Assembly: GCF_902804485.1 (NCBI RefSeq)
Contig: NZ_CADCST010000132.1
Location: 33,097-97,096 of the forward strand
DNA: 64,000 nt
From: Flavobacterium collinsii
GTDB lineage: Bacteria > Bacteroidota > Bacteroidia > Flavobacteriales > Flavobacteriaceae
Direction: 5' to 3'
Made by a program: the position numbers and the translations under genes. Shown one piece after another: positions 35,054 through 42,725 of this stretch; positions within the stretch are counted from its first letter, which is position 1, and the number at the start of each line of letters is the position of its first letter. The notes beneath the pieces are model-generated. The model made no database searches. It was not told the DNA's origin and saw nothing but the letters and a program-made list of their open reading frames with translations.

Positions 35054-35620
35054 ATGAAACAACTAATTACACTAACCTTTTTCTTATTAACCTTTACTGC
35101 CTTTGCACAAAAACCATGCGAATACAGTACAAATGTAACCGACTCAATAGGCAGCTACAAAGTAACCAACGAATACATGGTTAGCGAAAAATACTTTGGA
35201 GGAACATTTGATTATGTTTTCTTCGCCTTGGCACAAACTGATGGTTTACCGACTTTAAATTTACAGCTTATCCAAAAAAGTAAAGACTTTATAAAAGCAA
35301 ACTGCTTTGATAAAAACTCAAAAATCTTTTTACAATTAGAAAATGGAAAAATAGTAACGCTGATTCATATCGACAAAGAAAATTGCGGTACACTTCTTCA
35401 CGATGAAAAAGGTTTTGACAATAGAATTAATACCGGAATTTTTATGTTCATGAAAGACAACTTCGAAGATCTTAAGAAATCTCCCATTTCGATTATGCGA
35501 ATAAAATACCTGACCAAAGTAGAAGATTATATTGTAAAAAGAGATTTAACCTCCGAATTAAATGGTAAACTTTACCATCCGAATACTTATTTCATGGAAA
35601 ACATAAGATGCGTTGAATAA
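35054..35620 (+). CDS. Secreted hypothetical protein
   Basis: A 188-aa protein with a signal peptide (MKQLITLTFF..., cleavage after FAQ). The frame opens at 35033 inside the previous gene, but the ATG at 35054 directly starts the leader and is the natural start. I do not recognise the mature part; it contains three cysteines and looks like a small alpha/beta periplasmic protein. Convergent with the dipeptidase gene, with no spacer between the two stops. Confidence 0.75.
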   Translation: MKQLITLTFFLLTFTAFAQKPCEYSTNVTDSIGSYKVTNEYMVSEKYFGGTFDYVFFALAQTDGLPTLNLQLIQKSKDFIKANCFDKNSKIFLQLENGKIVTLIHIDKENCGTLLHDEKGFDNRINTGIFMFMKDNFEDLKKSPISIMRIKYLTKVEDYIVKRDLTSELNGKLYHPNTYFMENIRCVE

Positions 35621-36286
35621 TTAATCGCATTTCCACTTTTGGTTGGATACTTTATCATTTAAACCTGTCTTTAAGTTATAATGCCACCACTCCGAATCAA
35701 AAGAATTGAATCCGTTTTTTATCATCACACTTTTCAAATATTTTCGATTTGCTCTAACCGACACAGGAAATTTTTTATAATTATGACTGGCCTGAATGCC
35801 AAAGAAATCAAAATTAGTTCCCATTTCCAGTTCCTCACCCTTAGCATTGACTAAAGTAATATCAACGGCTCCTCCTTTATTATGGATGGAGCCTTTTTTT
35901 GGATCAGCCACATACTCCGGATTCGACACAATCTCCCACATTTTTTTCTGGATGGATAAAGGTCTGTAACAATCAAAAAGTTTTATTTTACATCCATTCT
36001 TCATAAAATCATGATTCGCCGCTATTAGAGCTTTCACAGTCTTATAACGCAACAAACATTCGGCACAATCGTAAACTTTGGCCTTCAAAAAATTATCTTC
36101 AGTAGCGTACTTCATATCATAGACGAAATCCTTACTGTAATCTCTTAGGTTTACAAAAGTAGTATCGGCAATTTCGTCTCTGTCCTCAGAGGAATGGGTT
36201 TCATTTTGAGCATTCGAAGAAAACGCACAAAAGAAAAGACTAAAAAGAAGTAATAATGTACGAGATAAAGACAGTTGCTTTTTCAT
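35621..36286 (-). CDS. D-alanyl-D-alanine dipeptidase (VanX/DdpX type, M15D)
   Basis: A 221-aa secreted zinc dipeptidase. A signal peptide ends near SNAQ. The M15D zinc set is clear: SIHNKGGAVD gives His135 and Asp142, and EWWH gives the catalytic Glu199 and zinc ligand His202; Arg108 in CYRPL stabilises the intermediate. The reaction is hydrolysis of D-Ala-D-Ala. There is no vanS/vanR/vanH/vanA context, so a cell-wall recycling role is more likely than vancomycin resistance. Confidence 0.92.
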   Translation of the reverse strand: MKKQLSLSRTLLLLFSLFFCAFSSNAQNETHSSEDRDEIADTTFVNLRDYSKDFVYDMKYATEDNFLKAKVYDCAECLLRYKTVKALIAANHDFMKNGCKIKLFDCYRPLSIQKKMWEIVSNPEYVADPKKGSIHNKGGAVDITLVNAKGEELEMGTNFDFFGIQASHNYKKFPVSVRANRKYLKSVMIKNGFNSFDSEWWHYNLKTGLNDKVSNQKWKCD

Positions 36287-37097
36287 GGTTCTATAAATTG
36301 AAAGAAGTAAATATAAACAAAACCATTTAAGGTAATAGAATCTATATTCTAAATCTCACCAGTTCTCATAATATTTTCCTTTGCTCCTTTGCCTTTTGGC
36401 ACTTAAAAATGTGACCTTACAGCATAATAAAATGGATAAGAAGTATAAGGAAGATTGTAGTCCGCAACATAACGTTTTATAATTGAAATTCTATCCGGAT
36501 AATAGGTATGTTTGAGCGATTTAATAATTTTGAAGTGATAAAAAATGAGTTTTGTAAAATAGTTTCGTTCACTTCTGTGTGCGTCTTTTAAAAAAATCAT
36601 CAGTATCGGTTTTGAGATAAACCGGGCGTTGTAATTTTTTCAGAACAGGTATTACCCGAAATTCTTATAACAAATTTAACACAAACACAAATGACTGACA
36701 ACCAATAATTTGAATGTATGTGTTTTTTCTTCGACCTAAATAGATGTCTTCCTCCTATTTACTCGATTAACTCAAAAATTAACCTTTGTAGCGATAAAAA
36801 AACATAAAAATTTAACTTACCATCCTTTTAAAAAAAACGTAACTAAATACAAATCAGTCAATTTAATTCCTAGCTCTTCCATTTATCCTATAAATTAGTA
36901 TGCGATAATTTCCACAATTTTTTTATGGCAACTTGTATAAAATCAGTTCTAAACTGTAATGCTTGCTATAATTTGCCATTTCTAAAAAAACGCATTGGAA
37001 AGCTTAAAATCCTTATATTTACTTTTTACCTAGCCGAATAACACTATGGACACAATCTATTCCTACTGTTATGCTAGTTCATAATTAAGCAGTCAAG
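36287..37097. other. 810-base AT-rich region with little coding
   Basis: Between the dipeptidase and the amidase-like gene. Apart from one doubtful 65-codon ORF (36403-36600, minus strand) nothing coding is visible. The composition is very AT-rich, with homopolymer runs. It could hold the regulatory region of the 37098 gene or a degraded insertion. Confidence 0.5.
36403..36600 (-). CDS. Possible small basic hypothetical protein
   Basis: A 65-codon ORF starting with ATG at 36600. It is rich in Tyr, Lys, Arg and Phe and has no motif I recognise. The even amino-acid mix (for example DAHRSERNYFTKLIFYHF) looks more like a protein than random AT-rich translation, but it has no clear promoter or partner. 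It could be the remnant of a longer gene. Confidence 0.3.
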   Translation of the reverse strand: MIFLKDAHRSERNYFTKLIFYHFKIIKSLKHTYYPDRISIIKRYVADYNLPYTSYPFYYAVRSHF

Positions 37098-37835
37098 ATG
37101 GAGAAATATACCGCAAAAACTACCCCTTTAACCCCGGACGAAAATCCAATATGGGATAGTAAGATAAAGAAAGCCGATTTATTACCAGATCCCCAATCCC
37201 GTTTAGATTCTGTTTGGATGAAAGAAAGGCCTCTTTCTGATTCCGGCATTCCATTTAGAGATCAGACAGATGTTTCCAGTAAGAAAAAAAGTATTGGCCA
37301 GCTTATCGATAAACTCGACGTGGAAACCAATATTAGATATCAAAGGACAGTAGAAGATACCTACTGTAATGTATACTCTTATGATTATTGCTATTTCAGT
37401 GGTGTCTATCTTCCAACTGTTTGGTGGACTGATGGCGCACTCGAAAAAATAGCGCAGGGAAAAGAAGTGGAAGCTGTTTTTGAGCAAACGGTTGAGCGTA
37501 TTTACTCCAGTGCCATACACGATTGGTTTCTAAAATGGGGACCTCAATTTGGCTGGAAAAGAATGTTTACTCCCGAAGAAATTCAAAACGAAGTAAATAC
37601 CAATGGTGGAATTGGAATAATTTGCGCCAAAAGAAAAGAAAAAGGACTATCTGGTCATATCGTTCCCGTTGTTCCTGAAACAAATTCGAATCTGGCTTAT
37701 CGGGAGAATGGTGTCGTCCTATATCCCCTGCAATCACAGGCAGGAAAGCTAAATTATAATTATTTTTCAGAAGTTAGAAAAGATTGGTGGAAGGACGAAT
37801 TATACTCCTCATACGTGTTTTATTACCATGAATAA
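37098..37835 (+). CDS. Papain-like (NlpC/CHAP-style) cysteine amidase candidate
   Basis: A 245-aa protein without signal peptide or membrane helix. Residues 1-75 are a polar Pro/Asp/Lys-rich leader. The core has TYCNVYSYDYCY (proposed nucleophile Cys90 followed by Asn91), then a YLP...HDWFLKWGPQFGW stretch (about 104-153) and SGHIVPVVPE (proposed His187). This Cys-Asn ... Trp-rich ... Gly-His-(hydrophobic)-Val-Pro order is what I know from phage and secretion-system amidases and endopeptidases that cut peptidoglycan stem peptides. With no leader peptide, a role as a delivered toxin or lytic enzyme is plausible, but no immunity gene is obvious nearby. Assignment rests on motif reading alone. 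Long AT-rich gaps flank it. Confidence 0.6.
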   Translation: MEKYTAKTTPLTPDENPIWDSKIKKADLLPDPQSRLDSVWMKERPLSDSGIPFRDQTDVSSKKKSIGQLIDKLDVETNIRYQRTVEDTYCNVYSYDYCYFSGVYLPTVWWTDGALEKIAQGKEVEAVFEQTVERIYSSAIHDWFLKWGPQFGWKRMFTPEEIQNEVNTNGGIGIICAKRKEKGLSGHIVPVVPETNSNLAYRENGVVLYPLQSQAGKLNYNYFSEVRKDWWKDELYSSYVFYYHE

Positions 37836-38269
37836 ATAAAAAGAATACCTTCAATTCTCCACACAATCAAATATTACTGATTTACAACCTTTTAACTGTT
37901 TGGAAATAAGATAATAAAGAACTACTTTCGCAGTCTGAAAAAAACAGAAATCGCAAGAGTTGTAATTCGGCTATATACCTACTTAAATCATTGACAAAAA
38001 GACAATTAACAAGAATCGTAATTTTATACCCTCATTATAAAATTATTAAATCAATTTTTCAATCGATACAAGTGTACAATTTCCCAGACTACTATTAATT
38101 CATACAATTTTAAAAATACAATAAAGTTTTTTTAATGGATGCAAACAATACTGCATTATCCGTTAAAAGATCTTACGACTCAGAATTTCAGTAGATGAAC
38201 TTCTTGTTTTTGAATAAAAATAATGGCTTTAAAATTTTAAAATAACCTTAAAAAAGAAAATTAGTATAA
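37836..38269. other. Non-coding gap with a promoter, between two accessory genes
   Basis: 434 bases. A good promoter match sits at 37899-37930 and a 19-codon ORF at 38135-38194 (MDANNTALSV...) is the only open stretch with a normal start. Nothing else is seen. Confidence 0.5.
37899..37930 (+). promoter_or_regulatory. Bacteroidota-type promoter 5' of the 38270 gene
   Basis: TTTG at 37899-37902 and TACTTTCG at 37923-37930, 20 bases apart. If used, the leader before the 38270 ATG would be over 300 bases, unusually long, which leaves room for an untranslated regulatory RNA or a small peptide. Confidence 0.45.
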
Positions 38270-39805
38270 ATGAAAGACAATCAGACAAAAAAATATTATT
38301 GGGGAATTGGATTAGAAAACGAAACCTACATGCAATTTGAAGAATCCCTAATAGTTTCTGGTGAATTTATACAACAAAAAATTGGTTTTGAAAAATACAG
38401 CATTGATTATAGAAAATGCTACAAACCAGAAAGTTTGGCCCCCGTGCTTAAAAAAGCTTTTAACACAAGTGACAACTATAAAGTGAGCCGAATGATGAAC
38501 AGTCATTCGTTGGAAAAACTGGACATAAACTATCAGCACAAAACATTGTCGCCTGTAAAATCATTGGTTCATACTGCTGAAGCAAATCCACAACCACTTG
38601 AAAATCCTGAATATCTCGGAAAATCTATTATGGAACTTTTCCTTGAAGATCAACCGTATAATATTCAGAGTATGATTACCCAAAGAAACAAAACTATGGG
38701 TTCTGTTCATTTTGATGGTGATTCTATAGAATTTGTAACTAAATATTTTGAAAATCGAACAATAGCAGATTCCTGTAAAGAATTAAAGGCGACCAAAAAG
38801 TTATTTCTCGATAAAATCAATGACTCAGAGATACTTAATGGTAAATTAAATTTTCCGGATTATAACAATGGTCTTAATATGTTCATGACCAACCAGGAAA
38901 ATCTCGTTTTGTTTAATAACGGAACGTACCATTTTCATATTACCTTACCTTCGTTAACAAAAGACAGCAGGATCGTCGATTATAGTGATTTTGATAAAAC
39001 ACATGCCAACGCTATTTATTTATTGCAATGGTTTGAGCCCTTTTTTATCGCTACTCTTGGAAGTCCAGATATTATGGGAGTAATAAGCAACACCTACAGC
39101 CTGGACAAAAAATTTACTCTGGGTTCTATGAGAAATGCCATGTCACGCTACATTGGTGTAGGAACCTTTAACAAAGCAATGCCTAAAGGTAAAATCTTAA
39201 CCTATAAAGTCGAAGATTTTAGAAAATTGCTAAAATTTAAAAAAGAAGAAAATATTTGGTGGCGAGATCAGATTGAGACAGAAATGGAGTACGAATTACT
39301 TTCGGAAGTGGGTCTGGATTTCAATCAGGAGAAAATGTACCAAAGTGGTTTTGAATTCAGAAGCTTTGACGAATTTCCGGCCGAATACTTAAATGATGTT
39401 CTTTTTTCAATAATTCTAATCTGTGAGCATTCCTTAAATCTACCCGATGTCCAATGGGGACACGATAGTGAAATCTGGAATAATTTGGTTTTTAAAACCT
39501 TAAAGACTGGTTATTTAACCCAAATTAATGAAGCTGAGAAGAACGAAGTCCTAAACTTATTGCAATTGCTAAATCCATCAGATCTTAATTACAACAAATT
39601 AAAATCGGAATTTGAGGCTATCGTAATGCTAGATGAGTTTTTCTTTAAAATCGTGGCTGTGCTTCACGATAAATACAAAGACAACAACATTTGTCTGGAT
39701 CTCATGTATGGACAAAAAACAAGTTTTCCACCAAAATGGGATAACTTTAATAAATACCAGACCGAAAAACATCTCCAACAAATAGGAGTGTTTATTGAGA
39801 ATTAA
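38270..39805 (+). CDS. Putative amidoligase (glutamine-synthetase/GCS-like fold)
   Basis: A 511-aa soluble protein. It starts with WGIGLENE (Glu16, Glu18), like the GxExE first strand of GS/GCS-fold carboxylate-amine ligases. Other candidate active-site parts are FNNGTYHFHITLP (His221, His223), WFEPFFIATLGSPD (about 254-267), the arginine segment SMRNAMSRYIGVG (Arg288, Arg293), and FEFRSFDEFP (Glu362, Arg364). This order of acidic, HxH, Arg and ExR elements matches what is known of ATP-dependent amidoligases, which form amide bonds. The group includes proteins seen in giant viruses and sporadically in bacteria. It could modify peptides, peptidoglycan or a small molecule. No partner is certain; the amidase-like gene lies upstream and a biosynthetic cluster downstream. 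Confidence 0.5.
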   Translation: MKDNQTKKYYWGIGLENETYMQFEESLIVSGEFIQQKIGFEKYSIDYRKCYKPESLAPVLKKAFNTSDNYKVSRMMNSHSLEKLDINYQHKTLSPVKSLVHTAEANPQPLENPEYLGKSIMELFLEDQPYNIQSMITQRNKTMGSVHFDGDSIEFVTKYFENRTIADSCKELKATKKLFLDKINDSEILNGKLNFPDYNNGLNMFMTNQENLVLFNNGTYHFHITLPSLTKDSRIVDYSDFDKTHANAIYLLQWFEPFFIATLGSPDIMGVISNTYSLDKKFTLGSMRNAMSRYIGVGTFNKAMPKGKILTYKVEDFRKLLKFKKEENIWWRDQIETEMEYELLSEVGLDFNQEKMYQSGFEFRSFDEFPAEYLNDVLFSIILICEHSLNLPDVQWGHDSEIWNNLVFKTLKTGYLTQINEAEKNEVLNLLQLLNPSDLNYNKLKSEFEAIVMLDEFFFKIVAVLHDKYKDNNICLDLMYGQKTSFPPKWDNFNKYQTEKHLQQIGVFIEN

Positions 39806-40105
39806 AAGCTGCTTTTTGTTGATTTACCTGTTTTGAATCTGTTCGAACAAGAAACTACAGAAACCGTCTTCAAAAATGAAAAAGATCTTGACTAAATAAA
39901 ACTTTTGCATGAATAGCAAAAAAGTACTAAGTTGAAATTTGTGATTCTTATAATCCTTGTTTTCAAGATATAAAAACCTCGTAAAAAAAATAGCTACCGA
40001 ATCTCAGTAGCTATTTTTTTTATGCCTCTTAATAATATCTAAATTCCTATGTTGCTAATTTTTACAAAAACAGAATCATAAAAACCGTAAAATCGTACAA
40101 TTCTT
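39806..40105. other. Convergent gap with terminator
   Basis: 300 bases between the amidoligase-like gene and the convergent hydrolase gene. It contains the two-way terminator listed separately and otherwise nothing coding. It marks the left end of the biosynthetic cluster. Confidence 0.55.
39984..40020. terminator. Bidirectional terminator at the cluster edge
   Basis: AAAATAGCTAC at 39987-39997 pairs with GTAGCTATTTT at 40008-40018, with A and T runs outside. It can end both the rightward 38270 gene and the leftward cluster transcript. Confidence 0.87.
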
Positions 40106-42046
40106 CTAAAACAGAAATCCCCAATATTGGGAATAAACACCGATAAGTAATAAAGAGAATAAAATTGTTGCAATAACGCTTTTATTCGAAACTGACTTAA
40201 TTTTAAGAGCAAAATAAAGTATTGAAATCATAGTAAATACTACAAAAGCCCATTGAATTACAAACAAGTAATCAAATTGATTCGGCACCCCAAAAGCAAG
40301 TACATAAAAATTATCCTGAGCCACAGTATTTACAACCAGCACAAGTCCTATAATTACAAACAAACCTAGTAAAGAAGCAATTACAATCAAGCTCTTCATA
40401 AATTTATTTTGAACGACATTTTTTCTATATCTAACTAATGCATAACAAAAATTGAAAATTGTAACTAATAGGATGCTTATAGCAATAAAGAAGGGTGCAA
40501 AAAATAGTAGATTAAATTCGTTTAGACTATTGGCAAAATTCGAAATTCCTCCATTAATTTTTACATCAGTAACAAAGTGAACTTTTTTGTTTGATTGAAA
40601 CCCTTTTACACCAGGATCTTTATTCGGATTATTTATAAATGCATTAACAATCTTAAATCCAATTTTAGAAAAACCAGGGGCATGACCAAAAACTGGTGCA
40701 TTTACTAAAAATCCTTTTTTGTATTTATCAATAGTCATCTCTCCGTTTGTAGCCGGAGTGATCGGATCAAATGCTCCGGAAAATACCAGAACTGGTGCTG
40801 TTAATGTTGACCTATTTGATAAATTAGTCAATTGATTTGATGCTTTATCAATTCCTAAATTCCATTTATCACATACTAAAAAATCCGATTTATAAAATGA
40901 CAATCCTCCTTTTAATCGTTTGTAAGCAATCGCATTCTCCTCAAACGCAGCAATCGAGTTATTAGGAATAGCCTCATTGCAGCTTACGCAATAATATGCG
41001 CCATAATCTAATCCTAAAGCCCCGGAAAAAGCCGCTACCAGTGAGCTCAAAGTCCTTTTGTTTTCTTTATTAAATTCTGTAATTAATAAGGGCAATACTT
41101 CTATTAATCTTTTATGATATAGAGATTGTTGAATAGAAATTTTAAAATCTTCTGCGTTATAGGTGAACTTTCCGGCAGGAATTATTTTCTTGTCAACTGT
41201 AACTGTAATCGGTTTTTTATCTAATTTTTCAATGGTTTCAAAATAGACATTTTCTAAATTTGGATATTGTTTATCACAATTAGGGTCATTTTTACATGCT
41301 TCGAAAACTTTCTTAAGACTATTCATGTAATTTTCAGTATTATGGTTATAATACTGGGAAATATCTGAAATTGGAGAATCCAGAATCAATGACTTAATAT
41401 CCTGAGGGAAATCATCTGCATAAACCTGGGCTGTGTATGTTCCATAAGACACCCCATAAACATTCCATTGATCGTACTTTAGAGCCTTTTTTAAGGCATT
41501 TAAATCTTTAGCTATTGACTTACTATTATAAGCACTTATTTCAATATCTCTGTTTATTAAATCCTGTTTACAGGCTATTGCAGCAATAGTTTTTTGCTGT
41601 TCATCTTGTGCTTTATTTTGATTTTTTGCCAGTATCTCTAAAAATTTTTTCCCTAAGTCAGGACAAAATTTTGGCAAAGAATTACCGGTTCCCCTCACAT
41701 CAACTAAAACAATATCATTTTTCTCCCGTAATGGATGATTAAGCCAATCCCATATCCCTCCTATTGCACCTGCGCCCGGACCACCTTCTATAAATACGAC
41801 TGGGTTTAAATCTTTACTTTTTGAGGCACTTTTTAAAATTGTAACCGCAATTTTAATCTTTTTACCGGCCGGTTTATCCCAGTTTTCAGGAACAGTTAAA
41901 TACCTCCATTCTATATTATCTTGGTTAATACTCTTCTCATTGGGAAAGAAAGTAGCGGTTTTTTCAATTTTAAAAGCAGTCGTTTGAGAAAACAAACAGG
42001 TTGGAAGCAGACATAATAATAAAAACTGCCTTATTAAATTTTTCAT
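40106..42046 (-). CDS. Secreted alpha/beta-hydrolase (peptidase-like) with C-terminal membrane domain
   Basis: A 646-aa protein. A signal peptide (1-20) precedes an alpha/beta-hydrolase domain with EGGPGAG (oxyanion loop, 87-93), VYGVSYGT (nucleophile Ser200), and, after a long lid, LVFSGAFDPITPA and a FGHAPG histidine. This is the layout of proline iminopeptidase/tripeptidyl aminopeptidase-like enzymes with a TAP-like C-terminus. After about residue 515 come four transmembrane helices, a rarer fusion that would fix the catalytic part in the periplasm or outer leaflet. As the last gene of the cluster transcript it could trim, activate or inactivate the exported product, or serve as self-protection. 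That role is inferred from position only. Confidence 0.8.
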   Translation of the reverse strand: MKNLIRQFLLLCLLPTCLFSQTTAFKIEKTATFFPNEKSINQDNIEWRYLTVPENWDKPAGKKIKIAVTILKSASKSKDLNPVVFIEGGPGAGAIGGIWDWLNHPLREKNDIVLVDVRGTGNSLPKFCPDLGKKFLEILAKNQNKAQDEQQKTIAAIACKQDLINRDIEISAYNSKSIAKDLNALKKALKYDQWNVYGVSYGTYTAQVYADDFPQDIKSLILDSPISDISQYYNHNTENYMNSLKKVFEACKNDPNCDKQYPNLENVYFETIEKLDKKPITVTVDKKIIPAGKFTYNAEDFKISIQQSLYHKRLIEVLPLLITEFNKENKRTLSSLVAAFSGALGLDYGAYYCVSCNEAIPNNSIAAFEENAIAYKRLKGGLSFYKSDFLVCDKWNLGIDKASNQLTNLSNRSTLTAPVLVFSGAFDPITPATNGEMTIDKYKKGFLVNAPVFGHAPGFSKIGFKIVNAFINNPNKDPGVKGFQSNKKVHFVTDVKINGGISNFANSLNEFNLLFFAPFFIAISILLVTIFNFCYALVRYRKNVVQNKFMKSLIVIASLLGLFVIIGLVLVVNTVAQDNFYVLAFGVPNQFDYLFVIQWAFVVFTMISILYFALKIKSVSNKSVIATILFSLLLIGVYSQYWGFLF

Positions 42047-42076
42047 TTTATTCTTAGTTAGATTATTGGATTTATA

Positions 42077-42709
42077 TTATACTCTTTTTAATGAGATTTC
42101 GTTAATCTCCGTTTTTAGTGAGACAAAACACTTGTACTTTTCATCTATTTTTATTTCTTTTAAATAGAAATTTTCTTCATTTATTCTGGTAGTATTCTCT
42201 AAAATTTCAAATGAACTTAAAGGGATTGCTAATCCATCTCCGTGCGCTTTTATAACAGCTTCTTTTTTAGTCCAATAATCATAGAAAGTATCTTTTTTAT
42301 TTCTTGACAAAACAATTTTATTCCATTCAAATTCAGTCAGCTGAGATTTAAAATCTTCTATTTCTATATCGTTTATAATCTCAATATCAATTCCTATTTC
42401 ATTTTCATCGTTTAATGCGCAAACCACAATATTTCCTGAATGTGAGATATTAAACCGGATTAAGTCATTATCAAAATAAGGCTTATTATATTTTGTATGT
42501 TTTATCTCTTTATCGTAAGGATTATGCTTATAAATTTCTTCGGTTGCATTAAACAATAATATTCTCCCTAATAGCGACAACTGTGCATCTTGCCATCTTC
42601 TGTATCTTTTAATTTTCTCCTGATAATCGACCGGAAATTTTGGTAAATCATATTTTAACATATTTTCATGATTTTCTTTGGAGAGATAAGAATAATAAAT
42701 GTAAATCAA
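42077..42709 (-). CDS. Sfp-type 4'-phosphopantetheinyl transferase
   Basis: A 210-aa enzyme that activates carrier domains by adding phosphopantetheine from CoA. Motifs match: FNISHSG (P1-like), IGIDIEIIND (metal binding) and YDYWTKKEAVIKAHGDG (P3). It serves the six T domains encoded upstream in the same operon. The start codon appears to be TTG at 42709; an in-frame ATG at 42661 would remove the normal N-terminal strand. It lies 16 bases after the C-A-T-C synthetase stop. Confidence 0.93.
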   Translation of the reverse strand: MIYIYYSYLSKENHENMLKYDLPKFPVDYQEKIKRYRRWQDAQLSLLGRILLFNATEEIYKHNPYDKEIKHTKYNKPYFDNDLIRFNISHSGNIVVCALNDENEIGIDIEIINDIEIEDFKSQLTEFEWNKIVLSRNKKDTFYDYWTKKEAVIKAHGDGLAIPLSSFEILENTTRINEENFYLKEIKIDEKYKCFVSLKTEINEISLKRV

Positions 42710-42725
42710 GACTTATAAATGTGTT

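Noticed and set aside
35621..36286. Vancomycin-resistance gene vanX
   Set aside because: The dipeptidase has a signal peptide and no vanH, vanA, vanR or vanS neighbours; a housekeeping M15D role is more likely.
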